From Juglans regia (taxonomy: Eukaryota > Streptophyta > Magnoliopsida > Fagales > Juglandaceae): a stretch of DNA of 64,000 nucleotides. The stretch spans positions 930,001 through 994,000 of the forward strand of contig NC_049905.1 of NCBI RefSeq assembly GCF_001411555.2. Direction: 5' to 3'. The notes under the pieces were generated by a model. The model did not search any database. It was not told the DNA's origin and saw nothing but the letters and a program-made list of their open reading frames with translations. Of the stretch, positions 31,796-52,563 are shown one piece after another (position 1 is the stretch's first letter; each line of letters begins with the position of its first letter). A program made the translations under genes and the position numbers.

Positions 31796-32492
31796 GAGCC
31801 TAGGGGTCTAAAGCTGGCCATTTTTCTTTTTTAATATTTATCTTGTTCCTTTAAAAGAAAAATGGTGGTCATGTGCAAACTCACATGTTAAAATAAAAGG
31901 CTTTGATTCGATCCATCAATAGCCATAACAAGTAAATCCATACAATATTAATCTGTATTTTGTAGTTCAATTACATCGGGCCTATCATATTAACATTTAT
32001 TAGCCCAATACCAAAGAATCATTCAAAATAGAATAAAAATCCATTCGAATAATAAATAAATTATTTGTTAATTAAAGAATAATTAATTGAAAATTATTAT
32101 AAAATTTATATTTTTAAATTGGTATCACGGTGTGTATATTTAATAAAATATTTATATGATATAATTTAATTTTAAATATAAATTTTAAATTTTAAATTTT
32201 ATATATAAAATTTACTATTTAAATAATGAATAATTTTTTTTAAACATCTTCTACAATTATTTAATTTATAGGATTCTAAAATAGTCACGTTTATACACTC
32301 TATAATTATAATTTATGCGTACATTACTCCATTCTATGGTGCCATCCCAGATTCCCATTGTGTTTGCACTTTCCATAAAAAAACGTAGTGGAAGTGAGTT
32401 GTGAAAAAGTGTGGAACCCCAGAGTCTCACAAAACCCCCCACACACGTACGGACATTGAGCCTGAAACAAACGCAAAAAGATAACTCTGAGA
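31796..32492. other. Intergenic region and promoter/leader of the UMP synthase gene
   Basis: AT-rich 3' flank of desaturase B to about 32240, then the promoter. The last 90 bp before the UMPS start are C/A-rich and likely 5'UTR. No TATA element stands out. Confidence 0.5.
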
Positions 32493-35483
<2,991 letters not shown>

Positions 35484-37900
35484 GATTCTATATAGGTCTG
35501 GTCCCCTGGTTTACTTCTGGTTGTATCGTTTCTGAATCAATGGATGAATAAAAATCATACTCGAATGAAATCTTTGGGTGCAATGCCACATTTTTCTTCT
35601 GCTTGATAACATGTTTGCAAGCCTTTTTGTACGTGCAATCGTTGAATCTCCTCTTGTCTGTATTACTTATATAAACCATGTTAGAGGCTTAATGCGGTAT
35701 CGGATTGGTAAACTTCCTCTGTATCTGTGAATTTTGAACGAGAAGAACTACAATTTAAACTATTTACACTTGTTTCCTTCGCATGAAAATATTGATGCCG
35801 ATGGGGAATACTGACAACCAAAGATGAAATGTCCAATGACAATCATAGTTTCTTAGAAATGGGTTGCTATTATTTTTTCAAGGAACGCAAGAAACAGATT
35901 TGGCATGAATCGAAAAGTATGCATGACCGTGTACATAAGTTTTGTTTCTTCATGTTTGGAACCTTTTACTTGGAGCTTTGGTCTTTCATTTAAGGATGTT
36001 GTGCTACATCTGGAAGGCTGCCAAATGCAATAATGAATTTGCCTCTTTTTTTTTTTTTTTTTTTAATTAATGATAAAGGGGGTGGGAGTTTTAGTTTTGA
36101 ACCCAAGTTGTCCATTTGGAAAATCGGGCCATGTGCTATCAAGCCATCAGGCTCTTAGTGCATTAGCCTGGTTCAAATAGGGTAAAAATTCAAATTTCTT
36201 AGACCGATATAATTTGTTCCCAAAAAATATTCTATGGTTTGTTAAAGCTTATTTTGTTGTTTGAAAATGTGACACTCAAAGAAAAAGCTTTAGACCAGGG
36301 AATTGGTGTCGGTGGATAGAAAAGAAAATGAGTTGAAATTTGAGAAATTTCATATTAAATTTACAGAAAACATGGGGTTTTAATTTAGGAAAAAAATATC
36401 TATTTTTGGACAATCCAAAAAGTCATATCCAAAGTAAAAAAGGAAAGAAAGAAAATGCATGTAATGATATATGGGAAAATAAATTTTTTAAGCACAAACA
36501 GATCTTATAAATATAAATTTATAAACTAACAAAACTTATTAGGAACATTAGATGATAAAGTCATATTTATTGTAAATTAGATTTAACGTATCATATGAAA
36601 TTATGTCAATTTATAAATTTATTTTTATAATAATAATTATTATTATTTTTTATAGCTCTAACTCTTGTCAAAATGTTTATTTTCATTTTTATTGTTTAGA
36701 TTTATTTAAAATCACTCATTTTTCATTAAAGAAGAAAAGAAAATAGAGAATAAAAAAATTTTGAATCACGCAAGGCTCCAAGGGTTGATCGAATAAATGA
36801 TCCAATTAAGATTGACCCGGCCCGGTCACCAGAAAAAGCATAGATTGTGGTCCGTGGATTGTTGGCAACGTCAAGACGTGGACAAGACTAAAATATGTTT
36901 TTGACTTATACCGAGCACTCTCACGCGCACGTAGCAACCTGCACCATAAATAAATAAATAAATAAAAATATATTGGCAGCTTTATCCAATCACTCTCACG
37001 CGCCATTACCCAACCCCTCCCTTTTAACCCTATCCTAATATTTCTTATTTTTTAAAGAAAATTTTTAATTTTTAATTAAAGAATGAAAACAAAGTTTTGA
37101 AACTTGTCCTAATCTATTTCATCTTCTATATTTTTTTCCAATTTTCTTAGCATTATTAAATTCTACTTTGTAAGATTTTTGAAATCCATATTGAAAATAA
37201 TCAAAATTAAAATAAAAAATCACAGGATAAATTAGATTGTTTGAGGATAGTTTATGAATAAAAAAATATAAAATTAAACATGGAAAGATGAAAAATGAAA
37301 TATTCATAAAAGAGAATAATAATTTGTAGATAATGAAGTGATTTTACGATTTATACAAAAACAAAATGACATTTAATTATATATATTAATTATATACACA
37401 CGATTATAATTTATTGGGTGTCTACGTCTGCAAGGTACGCGCGAAGGTGCACGTGGGACTTGTTCTAACTGAACATGTATGCGCCCGCCGCTCGTTGAAG
37501 AATCAACCAGCAGGACTAGTTCATTCCCCAACGATTCTCCCACATTTTCTTTGGTGGCATTCGCATTCTATTATTATTACGAATTTTTTTTTTTGGAAAA
37601 AAAATAACGGGAAAATATAAGAAAAAAAACCAATGCAGCAGATTCCTCGTATGGATCTCTTCTGATTTTCCTGAATATTTTCTTTCTTGTCTTGTCTTTC
37701 CAACATCCAATTACATGCAGGCCAGAAAGTTATAAACGCATGTTCCTTTTTGGAGTTTGTTTATCCATTTCGTCTTCCACTTTTTCCTCTGCATGATCCC
37801 AAAGTTTGAGCCTTCCTGAGCCAAATATGCTTTTCTTATTAATCTGTAAGAGTCTTTCGTTGACGTTTAGCTTGTTTTCTCGTTAATTTTGAACACTGGC
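35484..37900. other. 3'UTR of UMPS and intergenic DNA
   Basis: AATAAA-like signals lie near 35545. The remainder is AT-rich with no recognisable genes; about 36047-36175 is a SINE-like fragment. An (ATAA)n run lies at 36945-36966. Confidence 0.5.
36047..36175 (-). mobile_element. Possible SINE-like retroposon fragment
   Basis: Read on the minus strand, the segment runs GAGCCTGATGGCTTGATAGC, then a B-box-like GGGTTCAAAACT, then ends in a run of about 20 A (36047-36064 on the plus strand is poly T). This is the arrangement of a tRNA-derived SINE, although the A box is poor and no target-site duplication was confirmed. Confidence 0.4.
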
Positions 37901-37901
37901 A

Positions 37902-37921
37902 TATATATATATATATATATT
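37902..37921. repeat. (AT)n microsatellite
   Basis: TA dinucleotide run in the probable 5' region of the ARF-GAP gene. Confidence 0.9.
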
Positions 37922-38224
37922 TCTCACCGACATGTTTGATTTTTGACTTTTCTTTTGAATACCCTTTTTGTTTCATGCAGGGAAGAAGCTAATCATAAGA
38001 ACCCTCGTTTTCATTCAGATTATATAGCAATCGAGTGTTTCTGTTTGTAAGAGATCATATATACTCCTTTCTTTTCTGTTTTATATGTTGTGATTTTTCC
38101 ATATAAAGTTTTTTGAATTGCATTTGTCCTGGACAGCTGCTAAATTTGGATGCAGCAAAGGAAATGATAAAATGGCTGTTCTCAGATAGCAGTTTTCGTG
38201 ATTTGTGTAGCGGAAATTGGAGGA

Positions 38225-43847
<5,623 letters not shown>

Positions 43848-45380
43848 CAGGCATAATTAGAAGTTAATGAATACACCATAGCCCAGTCAAGTTTATCCTC
43901 ATATGTTTTAAGGGCAAAACATCGATTCTTCTCAATACACAAATTCTAACCAATTCCTCTTAACTACCAAGCTGAAAGCCTGAAAAGGTGAGTAATATGG
44001 CATGTAAACAAATAGGGCTGTGCAACTATTTTTCAAAAAGATTTGGAGATTATGCATAAAGCTCTACCTTCCCACTTCAGTTTTGTCATTCTTAGCAGAG
44101 ATTGTATTTCGATATTATCCAGTCGACTTGAATCAATATACAACTGTGATGTCTGAGAATCCTTTAAATGGGAGACACATGTATTTCATTCTTGTAACCA
44201 GGTTCTGAATTTCACTAGGCAGTCAGACTTGAGATTGTCTTAAAAATCAATGAGACAGATTTTTTAGTGTTTCCATACACAGAATTATGATGAATATATA
44301 TTCCACTAATGGGGGGATAGAGCATTCAAATCAACGTACAAAAAGTAAAGCAATCCAGGATCTGTAAACTCCATAATCATGGATTAACTTATATCTAAGG
44401 TCATGATTGGCTCCATATCAATGCAGACAAATCCTACTTAAAAAGAAATAGGATTTGAGTACTTGCAAATACTCCCAACCACCAGAACAACAACAACAAC
44501 AAAAAGAAAGGAAATAAAACGATTACCCAGAAGAGAGCTTCATAGATAAAACGTTTGAAACACTTGCAAAGTCTCAAGACGGCATTCTCCGACAGCTTTA
44601 CATAATGGAACATGGCTAAAATTCGAATATGGAATGGAAAAAGCTCTAATGCTCTTCAGTGCTCTTGTCAATGTCTTGTGCCATGCACCCGGGAGACTGG
44701 GTATCAACTTTCGATTTCCAGCTTAAGAAAAAATGATAAATATGCAAAGAATAATGTTATATACAAATCTTGTACAAATTCTTTAAAAAAAAAGTATAAC
44801 CTATTGTAAAAAAGTAGGACTCGATTATAAAAAAGTAAATTTCTTTAAATGGGCTATTTTACACAAATCAATTTATATACGGTAAACAAGTAAACGAATA
44901 AACAGAAAGAACAAAGATAAAGAATAATCTATGCTAACAACGAACCCTTGGGAAACCATTGCAACAAGCTTAGACCAGAATTATGAGGATGTCTTAAATA
45001 AAGGTTGCATTTTTTGCTTTAGAAGAAGATAGGGTGACAAACAACCAACGAATCTTTGGGGTTAGTTTTCAGTTAGGGAAGTTTTAACTGAAATAATGTG
45101 TATCTCAACCGTAGGTAAAATTTTTTATTTTTATTTTTATTTTTTAAGATTATTAACATTCTCTGACTCACCAAACTTAGATTTAAAATTATATGACAGA
45201 CAAAATAATTATAATTTTAAATTTTAACAGCGTATTTAGTTTGTAATAAAGGAGAAACAGTGGGTTGTTGGCCCACCCCTCATATATTTTATTATTTTCA
45301 ATAAATTAATAACACTAAAGTTGTTACCTTTGAAGCTACGTCTATTCTCTTTCGTCTCCAAAAAGCAGCTCCCTTTTTGA
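43848..45380. other. Intergenic region
   Basis: No gene recognised. About 44745-44880 contains a degenerate copy of the dispersed TAATGxTATATA family. The last 100 bp lead into a CT-rich probable 5'UTR. Confidence 0.5.
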
Positions 45381-45703
45381 ATTCAGCTCCTCTTCTTCTC
45401 CCTTCCTCCGCGACTACAGACGCCCCTGACGTAATCCCCCACCTTCAGCGCCAGTTTCATCGGATTATCTCGATCATCCCACTGCCTTCCGATCGTTGTT
45501 TCAACGGTGCAGATCCACCCTCCCCGCCCGTATTCTTCTTCGCCTACGTTTGTTCCCCGGAAGCCTTCATTTTTCTGGGTTTCGGACCTAATTTTAACCA
45601 TCTAAACGTCTCCTTGATTTCGTAACCCTAGGGAGAACCTTCCCCAGAAAATAAATTTCAAGAAAAAAGCCACTAATTCTTGTTAAATTTGTTACGTTTC
45701 TCG

Positions 45704-46534
45704 ATGGCGGAATCTAAGAATCACGCGGAATTCTCGGTCAAATCCAAATCCTCATCGTTCTTCAATCGCTCCCTTACCTTGAGCAACCCGACCTCCACTG
45801 TTTCCCCTCAGAAACCCTACCTCCAGGCCGCTCTGAGTCTTGACCGGAGCGGCTCCGGTTCGTTCCTGAAACTCTACAATTCCATCGAATCGGTCCGGTC
45901 CGCCGGCAATGCCATCAAAGGTAAGGTCAAGCAGCTCCGCAGTTTCTTTGAATCCTCGACGAACGGCGAGGAATCACAGCCCCAATCGCAACCGCAATAC
46001 CAACTGCTACCCAGCAAGCTCAAACCCGCAACAAAATCGATCGGTTCGGTGCCCGGTAGCTCTGCGATTCGCTTACCGGGCACTGAGGACCGAATCGTTG
46101 TGTACTTCACGAGCTTACGCGGTGTTCGGAGGACCTACGAGGACTGCTATGCGGTGAGGATGATATTACGGGGGTTTCGGGTTTGGGTCGATGAGCGGGA
46201 CGTATCCATGGACTCGGCATATCGAAAAGAGTTGCAGAGTGTGTTGGGAGAGAAGAATGTGACCCTGCCACAGGTGTTTGTGAGAGGGAATTACTTGGGA
46301 GGCGCTGAGGTGATCAAGCAGCTCTTTGAAGTTGGGGAATTGGCGAAAATTCTAAAAGGGTTTCCGGTTCAGAAACCCGGGTTTGTCTGCGAGAGCTGCG
46401 GGGACGTGAGGTTCGCGCCCTGCGCTAATTGCAATGGAAGTAGAAAGGTATTTGACGAGGATGAAGATAGAGTCAAGAGGTGTCTGGAGTGCAACGAGAA
46501 CGGCTTGGTTCGGTGCCCGTATTGCTGTTGCTGA
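45704..46534 (+). CDS. Glutaredoxin-domain protein with C-terminal CxxC zinc-ribbon (At5g39865-like)
   Basis: Single exon, 276 residues, starting at the first in-frame ATG (MAESKNHAEF) after a 5'UTR of perhaps 300 nt. Residues about 1-120 are Ser-rich and low in order. A glutaredoxin fold follows: RIVVYFTSLRGVRRTYEDC, the TLPQVFVRGNYLGGAEV substrate-binding segment, and the helix LFEVGELAKIL. The C-terminus has four CxxC pairs (CESC, CANC, CLEC, CPYC), probably binding zinc. The usual CPYC/CCxC active site is replaced by SLRG, so the classical dithiol mechanism is absent, as is normal for this plant subfamily. Its biochemical role is not established; regulatory or iron-sulphur/zinc-linked functions are possible. 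Confidence 0.92.
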   Translation: MAESKNHAEFSVKSKSSSFFNRSLTLSNPTSTVSPQKPYLQAALSLDRSGSGSFLKLYNSIESVRSAGNAIKGKVKQLRSFFESSTNGEESQPQSQPQYQLLPSKLKPATKSIGSVPGSSAIRLPGTEDRIVVYFTSLRGVRRTYEDCYAVRMILRGFRVWVDERDVSMDSAYRKELQSVLGEKNVTLPQVFVRGNYLGGAEVIKQLFEVGELAKILKGFPVQKPGFVCESCGDVRFAPCANCNGSRKVFDEDEDRVKRCLECNENGLVRCPYCCC

Positions 46535-47891
46535 ATTTGGCATTTTTAGATGCAAATTGTTGTTGTTGTTGATAAATAACTGCTATAATGGAGAATCAGT
46601 GATATTAGTGTTTGATAATTGATAAGTTTTTGGACTCCAAAATTTTATTTTGGATGAAGAAAAAAACTTGGTCATAGGTTGGGAAGATTTGATGATGTTC
46701 AAATCATTCTCTTTGAACAGCATTTTGGATAATAATGTATGTTATTTCAAAGTGCAAAATTGGTTTTGGGTGTGTATTTGAGTGTATTTTTCATGTTGAG
46801 GGGAAAAAGGGTCTCTGTCCTACATGGGATTGTAAATATTTTAGTTGTACTATTTACTGAAAGGGTTTGCAAATGTTGTTGAATGATGTATTGTAATCAA
46901 AATGGGTCTATTTGATACCCAATTATTTTGTTTATTAATGTTATTTTGTATTAGTGGCACAAGATTCAAGGAAGGAACAAACCAGTCTGGTTTTGTTGCT
47001 ATTAGATTTTTTTCTGTGAGGATGGATATGTGAAGAATGTATAAATGATGTAGATATGACTTTTGTGGTTGAATCTGCCATTTTGATGAAGCATAAAATT
47101 TCGGTTTTAGTGTATAAATTCTATTACATGCCCGGGAAAGTGTTTCTCTTATCAAGGAATGGAAATATTTAGTTTTAGATGCTCTGTGCAGTTGTGGTAC
47201 TTTGGGCAATTGCATAATGAAGTGTATGATGGTTGCCACATGATCATTTATTAAACGAGATTAGTCTGCTTAAAACCTTTTTGTGCTCCTGAATATCCAT
47301 CATGGTTGAGTGCACACGAGTGCATGTATTTAGATGTGCTTTTGTTCATGTTCATCCATTTGTTCCTATATAGTTTTGGTACCCTTTTTAAATAAAGTAT
47401 AAGGATTCATATAGTTTGATGTCAACTCCATATTATAGGAGTTGAATTATATATGGCAAATCAAAAATCCTCCAAAAAGTAATAACCAATCCAAAGCCCG
47501 CTCACCGACTCACATCTTATCCCACTCACTCAGCAAGAGCAAGTCTTTCAGAATATAAATTCCAGATTTTCAGCCATATAACATCAATAAGACTATAAGG
47601 AGGTCATCCATAATATCATGTGAAATGTATAAGCAGAAGGGGGTGAAAAATATACACTTCCCTTGCGAAGAAAGATGGCAACAATAATATTACATAATGG
47701 TAATAGGTGTTTTAAAGAGAGGTAGTTTCTGCTATCCAGACGTAAATCTTGGGTTGTTTAGGTCCCCAAACCAAGCAACTGCAACAAACAACCCATTCAA
47801 GAGAAAATTTTTATATATATATATATATATATATATGGATGTAAATGCTTCAATTATCGACCAATAACTGAAACCACTGGAATATTTTTCA
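46535..47891. other. 3'UTR and intergenic region between convergent genes
   Basis: AT-rich, without recognisable ORFs; an (AT)n tract lies at 47812-47836. This separates the glutaredoxin-like gene (+) from the SRR1 copy (-). Confidence 0.55.
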
Positions 47892-48712
47892 TCAAATTTT
47901 GATGAACTGCAGCCCTGTCTCAAGGACGGCTGAAAAAATGCCAACTTGAATCATGGAAAGCACCAAAATAATCATCTGAAACTGTCTTGATTTTAAACTC
48001 CTTTGTAAATGGACGAATAGCCAAGATATGCCTTGCTGAATCAACAACAGCTGAGTGCTTGAACTCTGAAACATGCTGCTCATACGTCTCAAAGCTATTT
48101 CCAAACAAGACTACCCTATTCAATAGCTCCACTCCCCAATTTGCATGCAATAGATTGTCATACAACTCTGCCTCACAGTGTGGCATAAAGAATATTGTTG
48201 GCTTAAGAGCACGTCGATATCCTTGCTCATTTACTGATAGAACAGAACAACCTAGTGCGTCCAATACCCGAGATTCTGTAGCAGAAAGAATAGGGTCGAA
48301 AACCTCAATATCTCCAATCCTTTTTCTTCATCAAGATTGCAAGGCTAAGCTGCAATCGAGGGGCTTCATATGATTCGATACTGCCTATGCCGTAAATCAC
48401 CATTTGCATCTTCGACTCTGAGCCTAGGACCCTATGCAAGCAGCACAAGATTTCTGTAGTTTGGATTTGATCCAGTAAAATATGGTAGAATGGAGAGCTC
48501 TCAATTTTCTTAATGCAGATCTGCATCTTCTGCATCAATTTAGATGTTCTGATAGGATCAGTTTCAAGATCAGTTGGAGCCCATGATTGTTGCTGTTCCA
48601 CAGATCTAATTCTTGGCAAGTGTTTCCTCTGTCTTCCACGACGGGGTAAAACAACTGTCCAATCTCTATCTAAACATTTGGCAATGGCCAGGGTTTTTGC
48701 AGATGCTGCCAT
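47892..48712 (-). pseudogene. SRR1: SRR1 (sensitivity to red light reduced 1) homologue with two frameshifts
   Basis: On the minus strand, translation from ATG 48712 gives MAASAKTLAIAKCLDRDWTV, then VLPRRGRQRKHLP and the SRR1 core VIYGIGSIESYEAPRLQLSL. After MKKKD (about 48315) the frame must shift to continue as IGDIEVFDPILSATESRVL, LGCSVLSVNEQG, PTIFFMPHCEAELYDNLL and LFGNSFETYEQHV. A second shift near 47930 is needed to reach VLETGLQFIKI and a stop at 47892. SRR1 acts in phytochrome B signalling, the circadian clock and flowering. The copy is otherwise well preserved and has no visible intron, so it is a recent pseudogene, a processed copy, or carries assembly errors. No poly(A) remnant or target duplication was found beside it. 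Confidence 0.85.
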
Positions 48713-49365
48713 TGCTGTCAAGTTCCTCTCTTCTTTGGTATTATATGCCACTTTCAGGACTATTCTTGGGCAAGTTAAAATGGAAAGGATGTGAGTGGTG
48801 GGGCAGATTGTCAGTCGTTTTCATAAGAGGAAAAAGTATGGAGGGGGGATTCGTTTCTCATCAAGGGGAATGGAAGATACTAGTAATGTTATACCATAAT
48901 ACGCTTTCCAAGGGTGCACGCCAACAATCACAGAAAGAGAAACAGAAAAGTTCAACTCAGTGGTTATATCTAGCAAGCTCATATCTCTCAGCCCGCCTCC
49001 ATGAAATTGGAAAAAGGGAGGAGATAAAATGGTGAAAATCGAGGTAGTGCTAATATATAATTTAAGCATGCCAACTTTAAAATGCTTCTACAATTTCGGA
49101 ACCAAGACACAGTCTGACAACTCAAGCATAGGATCCTAAAGCAAATTAGCAATAGAAAAATAGTCATTTATTGCAACTTAATAATCTAGGACAAAATGGA
49201 AAATTATAAACGTAACCATCCCTCCCCAACTAGAGAGCAGCACAATTGAATTCAACATTTTGATCGTTTGGATTTGATTCTGCCATAGACATATAATTCA
49301 GCACAATTGGATTTATTCGTTTGGATTTGATTCTGCCATGGACAACTAGAGAGCAGCACGATTGG
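48713..49365. other. Intergenic region with short duplications next to the LINE
   Basis: CGTTTGGATTTGATTCTGCC occurs at 49265 and 49319, and CAACTAGAGAGCAGCAC at 49228 and 49343. No gene is recognised. Confidence 0.6.
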
Positions 49366-49498
49366 GTTTTTTCTTTTCTTTTTTTTTAAGAAAAACGAGG
49401 TCTAGGCCTCCTATTATTAAAAAGACCCTCACAAAGGCGGATGAACAACCAAGGTTACAACGGTAAAGCCTCTTGAAAGCAAACAACAAACAAATACA

Positions 49499-50000
49499 TC
49501 AACAATGAATATAAGGAATACCCAATCTATCCAAACGAACAAGACTCCGAATCCTTCCTTGCACAAGATCGTCACCAATAAAATCTAAAGATCTTCCTTT
49601 AGTGCATGTTTTCGCCAAAAAATCCGCAACCATATTAGCTTCTCTAAAAATATGCCGAAACTGGACATTAAGCGTGCGAATAAGTTCCTGCACTTCCTCC
49701 CAAAAATCCCATAAAAACCAATACTTACAAACTCCCGAAGTTAGCCATCCCACCACTACACTTGAATCCAACTCCAATAAATCTCTCAACCAATCGTATA
49801 ACACAACCGCAGCCTAACAAGTAAAGCTCAACACTCAGCAATTGTGTTCGTTGCTTGGCCATAAAAATGAGCAAATCCCGCAAGAACACGTCCTTGCGAA
49901 TCACGAATAATTCCTCCTCCACCTGAAGCACCCATGTTTCCACAAGAAACACCATCCACATTAAGCTTAACCAACCCCACTTCAGGCATATGCCACGCAA
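49499..50000 (-). pseudogene. LINE ORF2: RNase H-like region
   Basis: Two overlapping frames give NVDGVSCGNMGASGGGG, the conserved start of the plant LINE RNase H domain, and later VQFRHIFREANMVADFLAK, its typical end (HVxREANxxADxLA). A frameshift separates them. Confidence 0.8.
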
Positions 50001-50158
50001 TCAACCTTGGTAGCTTCGCACGAAGTGGAACAACTGGGCAATTTAGCTCTTGAGCACCAATAAATCATTAGGACCTGTTTTCCTGAAATGCCGCAAGGTA
50101 CTAGATATCTCCATTAAAGAAACTTTCACTGCATGAGTTATGGCCCTCCAGTCATATT

Positions 50159-50887
50159 TTATATCTTCCATCCGAGCTGCACAACGAGTTCTCCAAAGAG
50201 CCTAGGAAATAATAATGGGAATGATCCCACGTATCCAACCAACTTGAGATGAACAAGAAGCACGACACCACCATACATTAAGCACCCCCATCCAGCCACG
50301 AACCAGTGGCAACCGAACCCCACAAACTCCCGCAAAGAAATTCCAAACCTTCCTTGCCCCCTCCCCATCACAAAGCACACGATCCAAAGTCTCAACTTGG
50401 GGAGCAACACAACAATTGCACTTCGAAACATTCGGAATACCAAGTTGTTTGATCGCATCATCCACATGTAATGCCTTCGTTGGGCTCTCCAACACATAAA
50501 AGACATTTTCTTTGGCACATGATCCTGCCAAAGCCAACTCCGCCATGGACATAAATTACCGTGCTGTCTAATAAGCTGCCAAGCAGATTTTGTGGTGAAC
50601 GCCCCATCCATTGAATGCTTCCAGACACAAACATCATCACCCTTATGCAAACAAAAGCGAAACTGAGAAATCTTCCCTACCAAGTTGTCGTCAACTAGAG
50701 TTCTCAACAATCCAAAATTCCATCCAACTCTGTCAACCACAAACCGCACCTGCAATCTAGCATCACCCACCACCATTTGCTCATCTGCAATTAGGCCATC
50801 CCCCAAGCAATTGTCATACAAAAAATTCAACTTTCCACTCCGAACCAACCATCTCGAATTCATTAACATAGTAGGCATTACTCGCAT
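50159..50887 (-). pseudogene. LINE ORF2: linker and zf-RVT region
   Basis: Contains DGAFTTKSAWQLIR, then WQDHVPKKMSFMCWRAQR and, in an adjacent frame, KALHVDDAIKQLGIPNVSKC, VETLDRVLCDG and ARKVW: the reverse-transcriptase-associated zinc-binding domain. It is frame-broken. Confidence 0.8.
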
Positions 50888-51067
50888 GAGACCTTTCCAG
50901 AATCAAGAACCTCTCAACGAAGACATAACCGTAGCAATTTGAGCATTACCCACATATTTTGTGGAGAAAACATTCGACCACAGCGATCCACCAATAATTA
51001 ATTTACATGCAAACTTCATTAACAATGAACTTTGGACCTCAGATAGATCCCGAATACCAAGCCCACC

Positions 51068-52563
51068 TTATTCCACTAGAAAACAAATTTTGCGCCAAGA
51101 TATCCATTTCCGCTTTTTTTTTTCCATGCTAGAACCCCATAAAAAACTTGAAAAAATCGCTTTAAGACCTAACAACACTTCCTTTGGCAAATTCAACACT
51201 GAGAGCATATGGATGGACATACTATTCAGAACATGCTTAATGAGAATAAGCTTACTCCCAAAAGATAAAATCTTACTCTTCCAACCTGCTAACTTCTTTT
51301 GAACTTTAGCCAACAAATTATCAAACGTACGTAACTTCACTCTCCCCACATGCAATGGAATCTCCAAGTAATTACAAGGCCAAGAACCCTCCTCAAAACC
51401 AAATAAACGCTTCAGCTCTAATTTCCTTTCAAAAGAGATATTCGAAGAAAAAAACATAGAAGACTTGTTGGGACTAACGAGTTGTCCAGACATACACTCA
51501 TAATTATGGATCACCTCTATAAGTTTTCGAATAAAGGCCTTTCCACCCTTAACAAAAATCAAGATATCATCAGCATACAACAAATGGCTAACAAATTATC
51601 AAACGTACGTAACTTCACTCTCCCCACATGCAACGGAATCCCCAAGTAATTACAAGGCCAAGAACCCTCCTCAAAACCATATAAACGCTTCAGCTCTAAT
51701 TTCCTTTCAAAAGAGATATCATCAGCATACAACAAATGGCTAATCATAGTAACCCCACTCGGATTAAAAGGCTTAATCCTCCCTAACTGAAATTCTTTGT
51801 GCAGCATCTGAGAAAGCAGCTCCTCCAACAAAATAAACAAATAATGTGATAAAGGATCTCCTTGATGAAGACCACAAGAAGGCTTAAAAAAACCTCTAGT
51901 ACATCCATTCAACATGACCGAATACAATGGAGAAGAAATGGAATTAAAAATAAGAGATCGTCACTTATCTGAAAAACCCAACCTTGACACTTCCATTAAA
52001 AATCTCCAATTCATCCGATCATAAACTTTTGCCATGTCAATTTTCAACATTAAGTTACCTCCCCTAGTCTTACGATTAATGTCGTGAACCAATTCCTGAG
52101 CGAGAGCCATATTATCAAAGATACTCCTCCCACGAATTAACGCTACCTACTCAGGAGAGATAATACGTCCAAGTATCGGTAACAATCTAAAAACCATAAT
52201 TTTTGCCATGATGTTGTAGACCACCGAACATAAACTAATGGGGCGAAACTGCTGAAAGCCCACCGACGCATCCACGTTTGGAATTAGTACTAAATTCGTA
52301 GCACCAAAAAATGTCGACAAAGGCTTCCCCTCAAAAAATTCTCTTGCCATGTCCAAAAGATCCTGATTAACAATGTCCCAAGCAAGGATGAAAAAACTAG
52401 CCAAAAAGCCATCTGGTCCCGGGCTACTATCTGGCGGAATAGACCAAAATGCCGCTTTTAATTCTTCCATTGATGGCGGCGCACACAAACTCTCATTTTT
52501 CTGTTCCAAAACTGACAACAACAACAAACTCAAAGATGACTCATCAAATTCAACGCTAGTCAT
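51068..52563 (-). pseudogene. LINE ORF2: reverse transcriptase domain
   Basis: From the N-terminal side it reads AFWSIPPDSSPGPDGFLASF, RPISLCSVVYNIMAKIMVFR, then GLHQGDPLSHYLFILLEELL and the catalytic box YADD (at about 51722-51733 and again at about 51570-51581), and SKILSFGSKLILIKHVLNSM. The YADD box and the following segment are duplicated, which scrambles the frame. Confidence 0.88.
51309..51722. repeat. Internal duplication in the LINE reverse transcriptase
   Basis: The roughly 145-bp segment 51305-51450 (AAATTATCAAACGTACGTAA through TTTCAAAAGAGATA) recurs at about 51592-51718 with a few substitutions. Both copies abut the ATATCATCAGCATACAACAA (YADD) sequence. Confidence 0.85.

Larger units (their letters stand above)
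28660..32240 (+). repeat. Segmental duplication, copy B (contains desaturase gene B)
   Basis: Partner of 11930-14910. The leader, intron positions and 3' flank are conserved; the copies differ by indels and by an extra AT-rich segment at about 28800-29650. The 469-bp MITE seen beside copy A is absent here. Confidence 0.85.

Noticed and set aside
49221..49365. Possible target-site duplication of the LINE
   Set aside because: The GAGAGCAGCAC repeats lie only on the left side; nothing matching was found near 55390.
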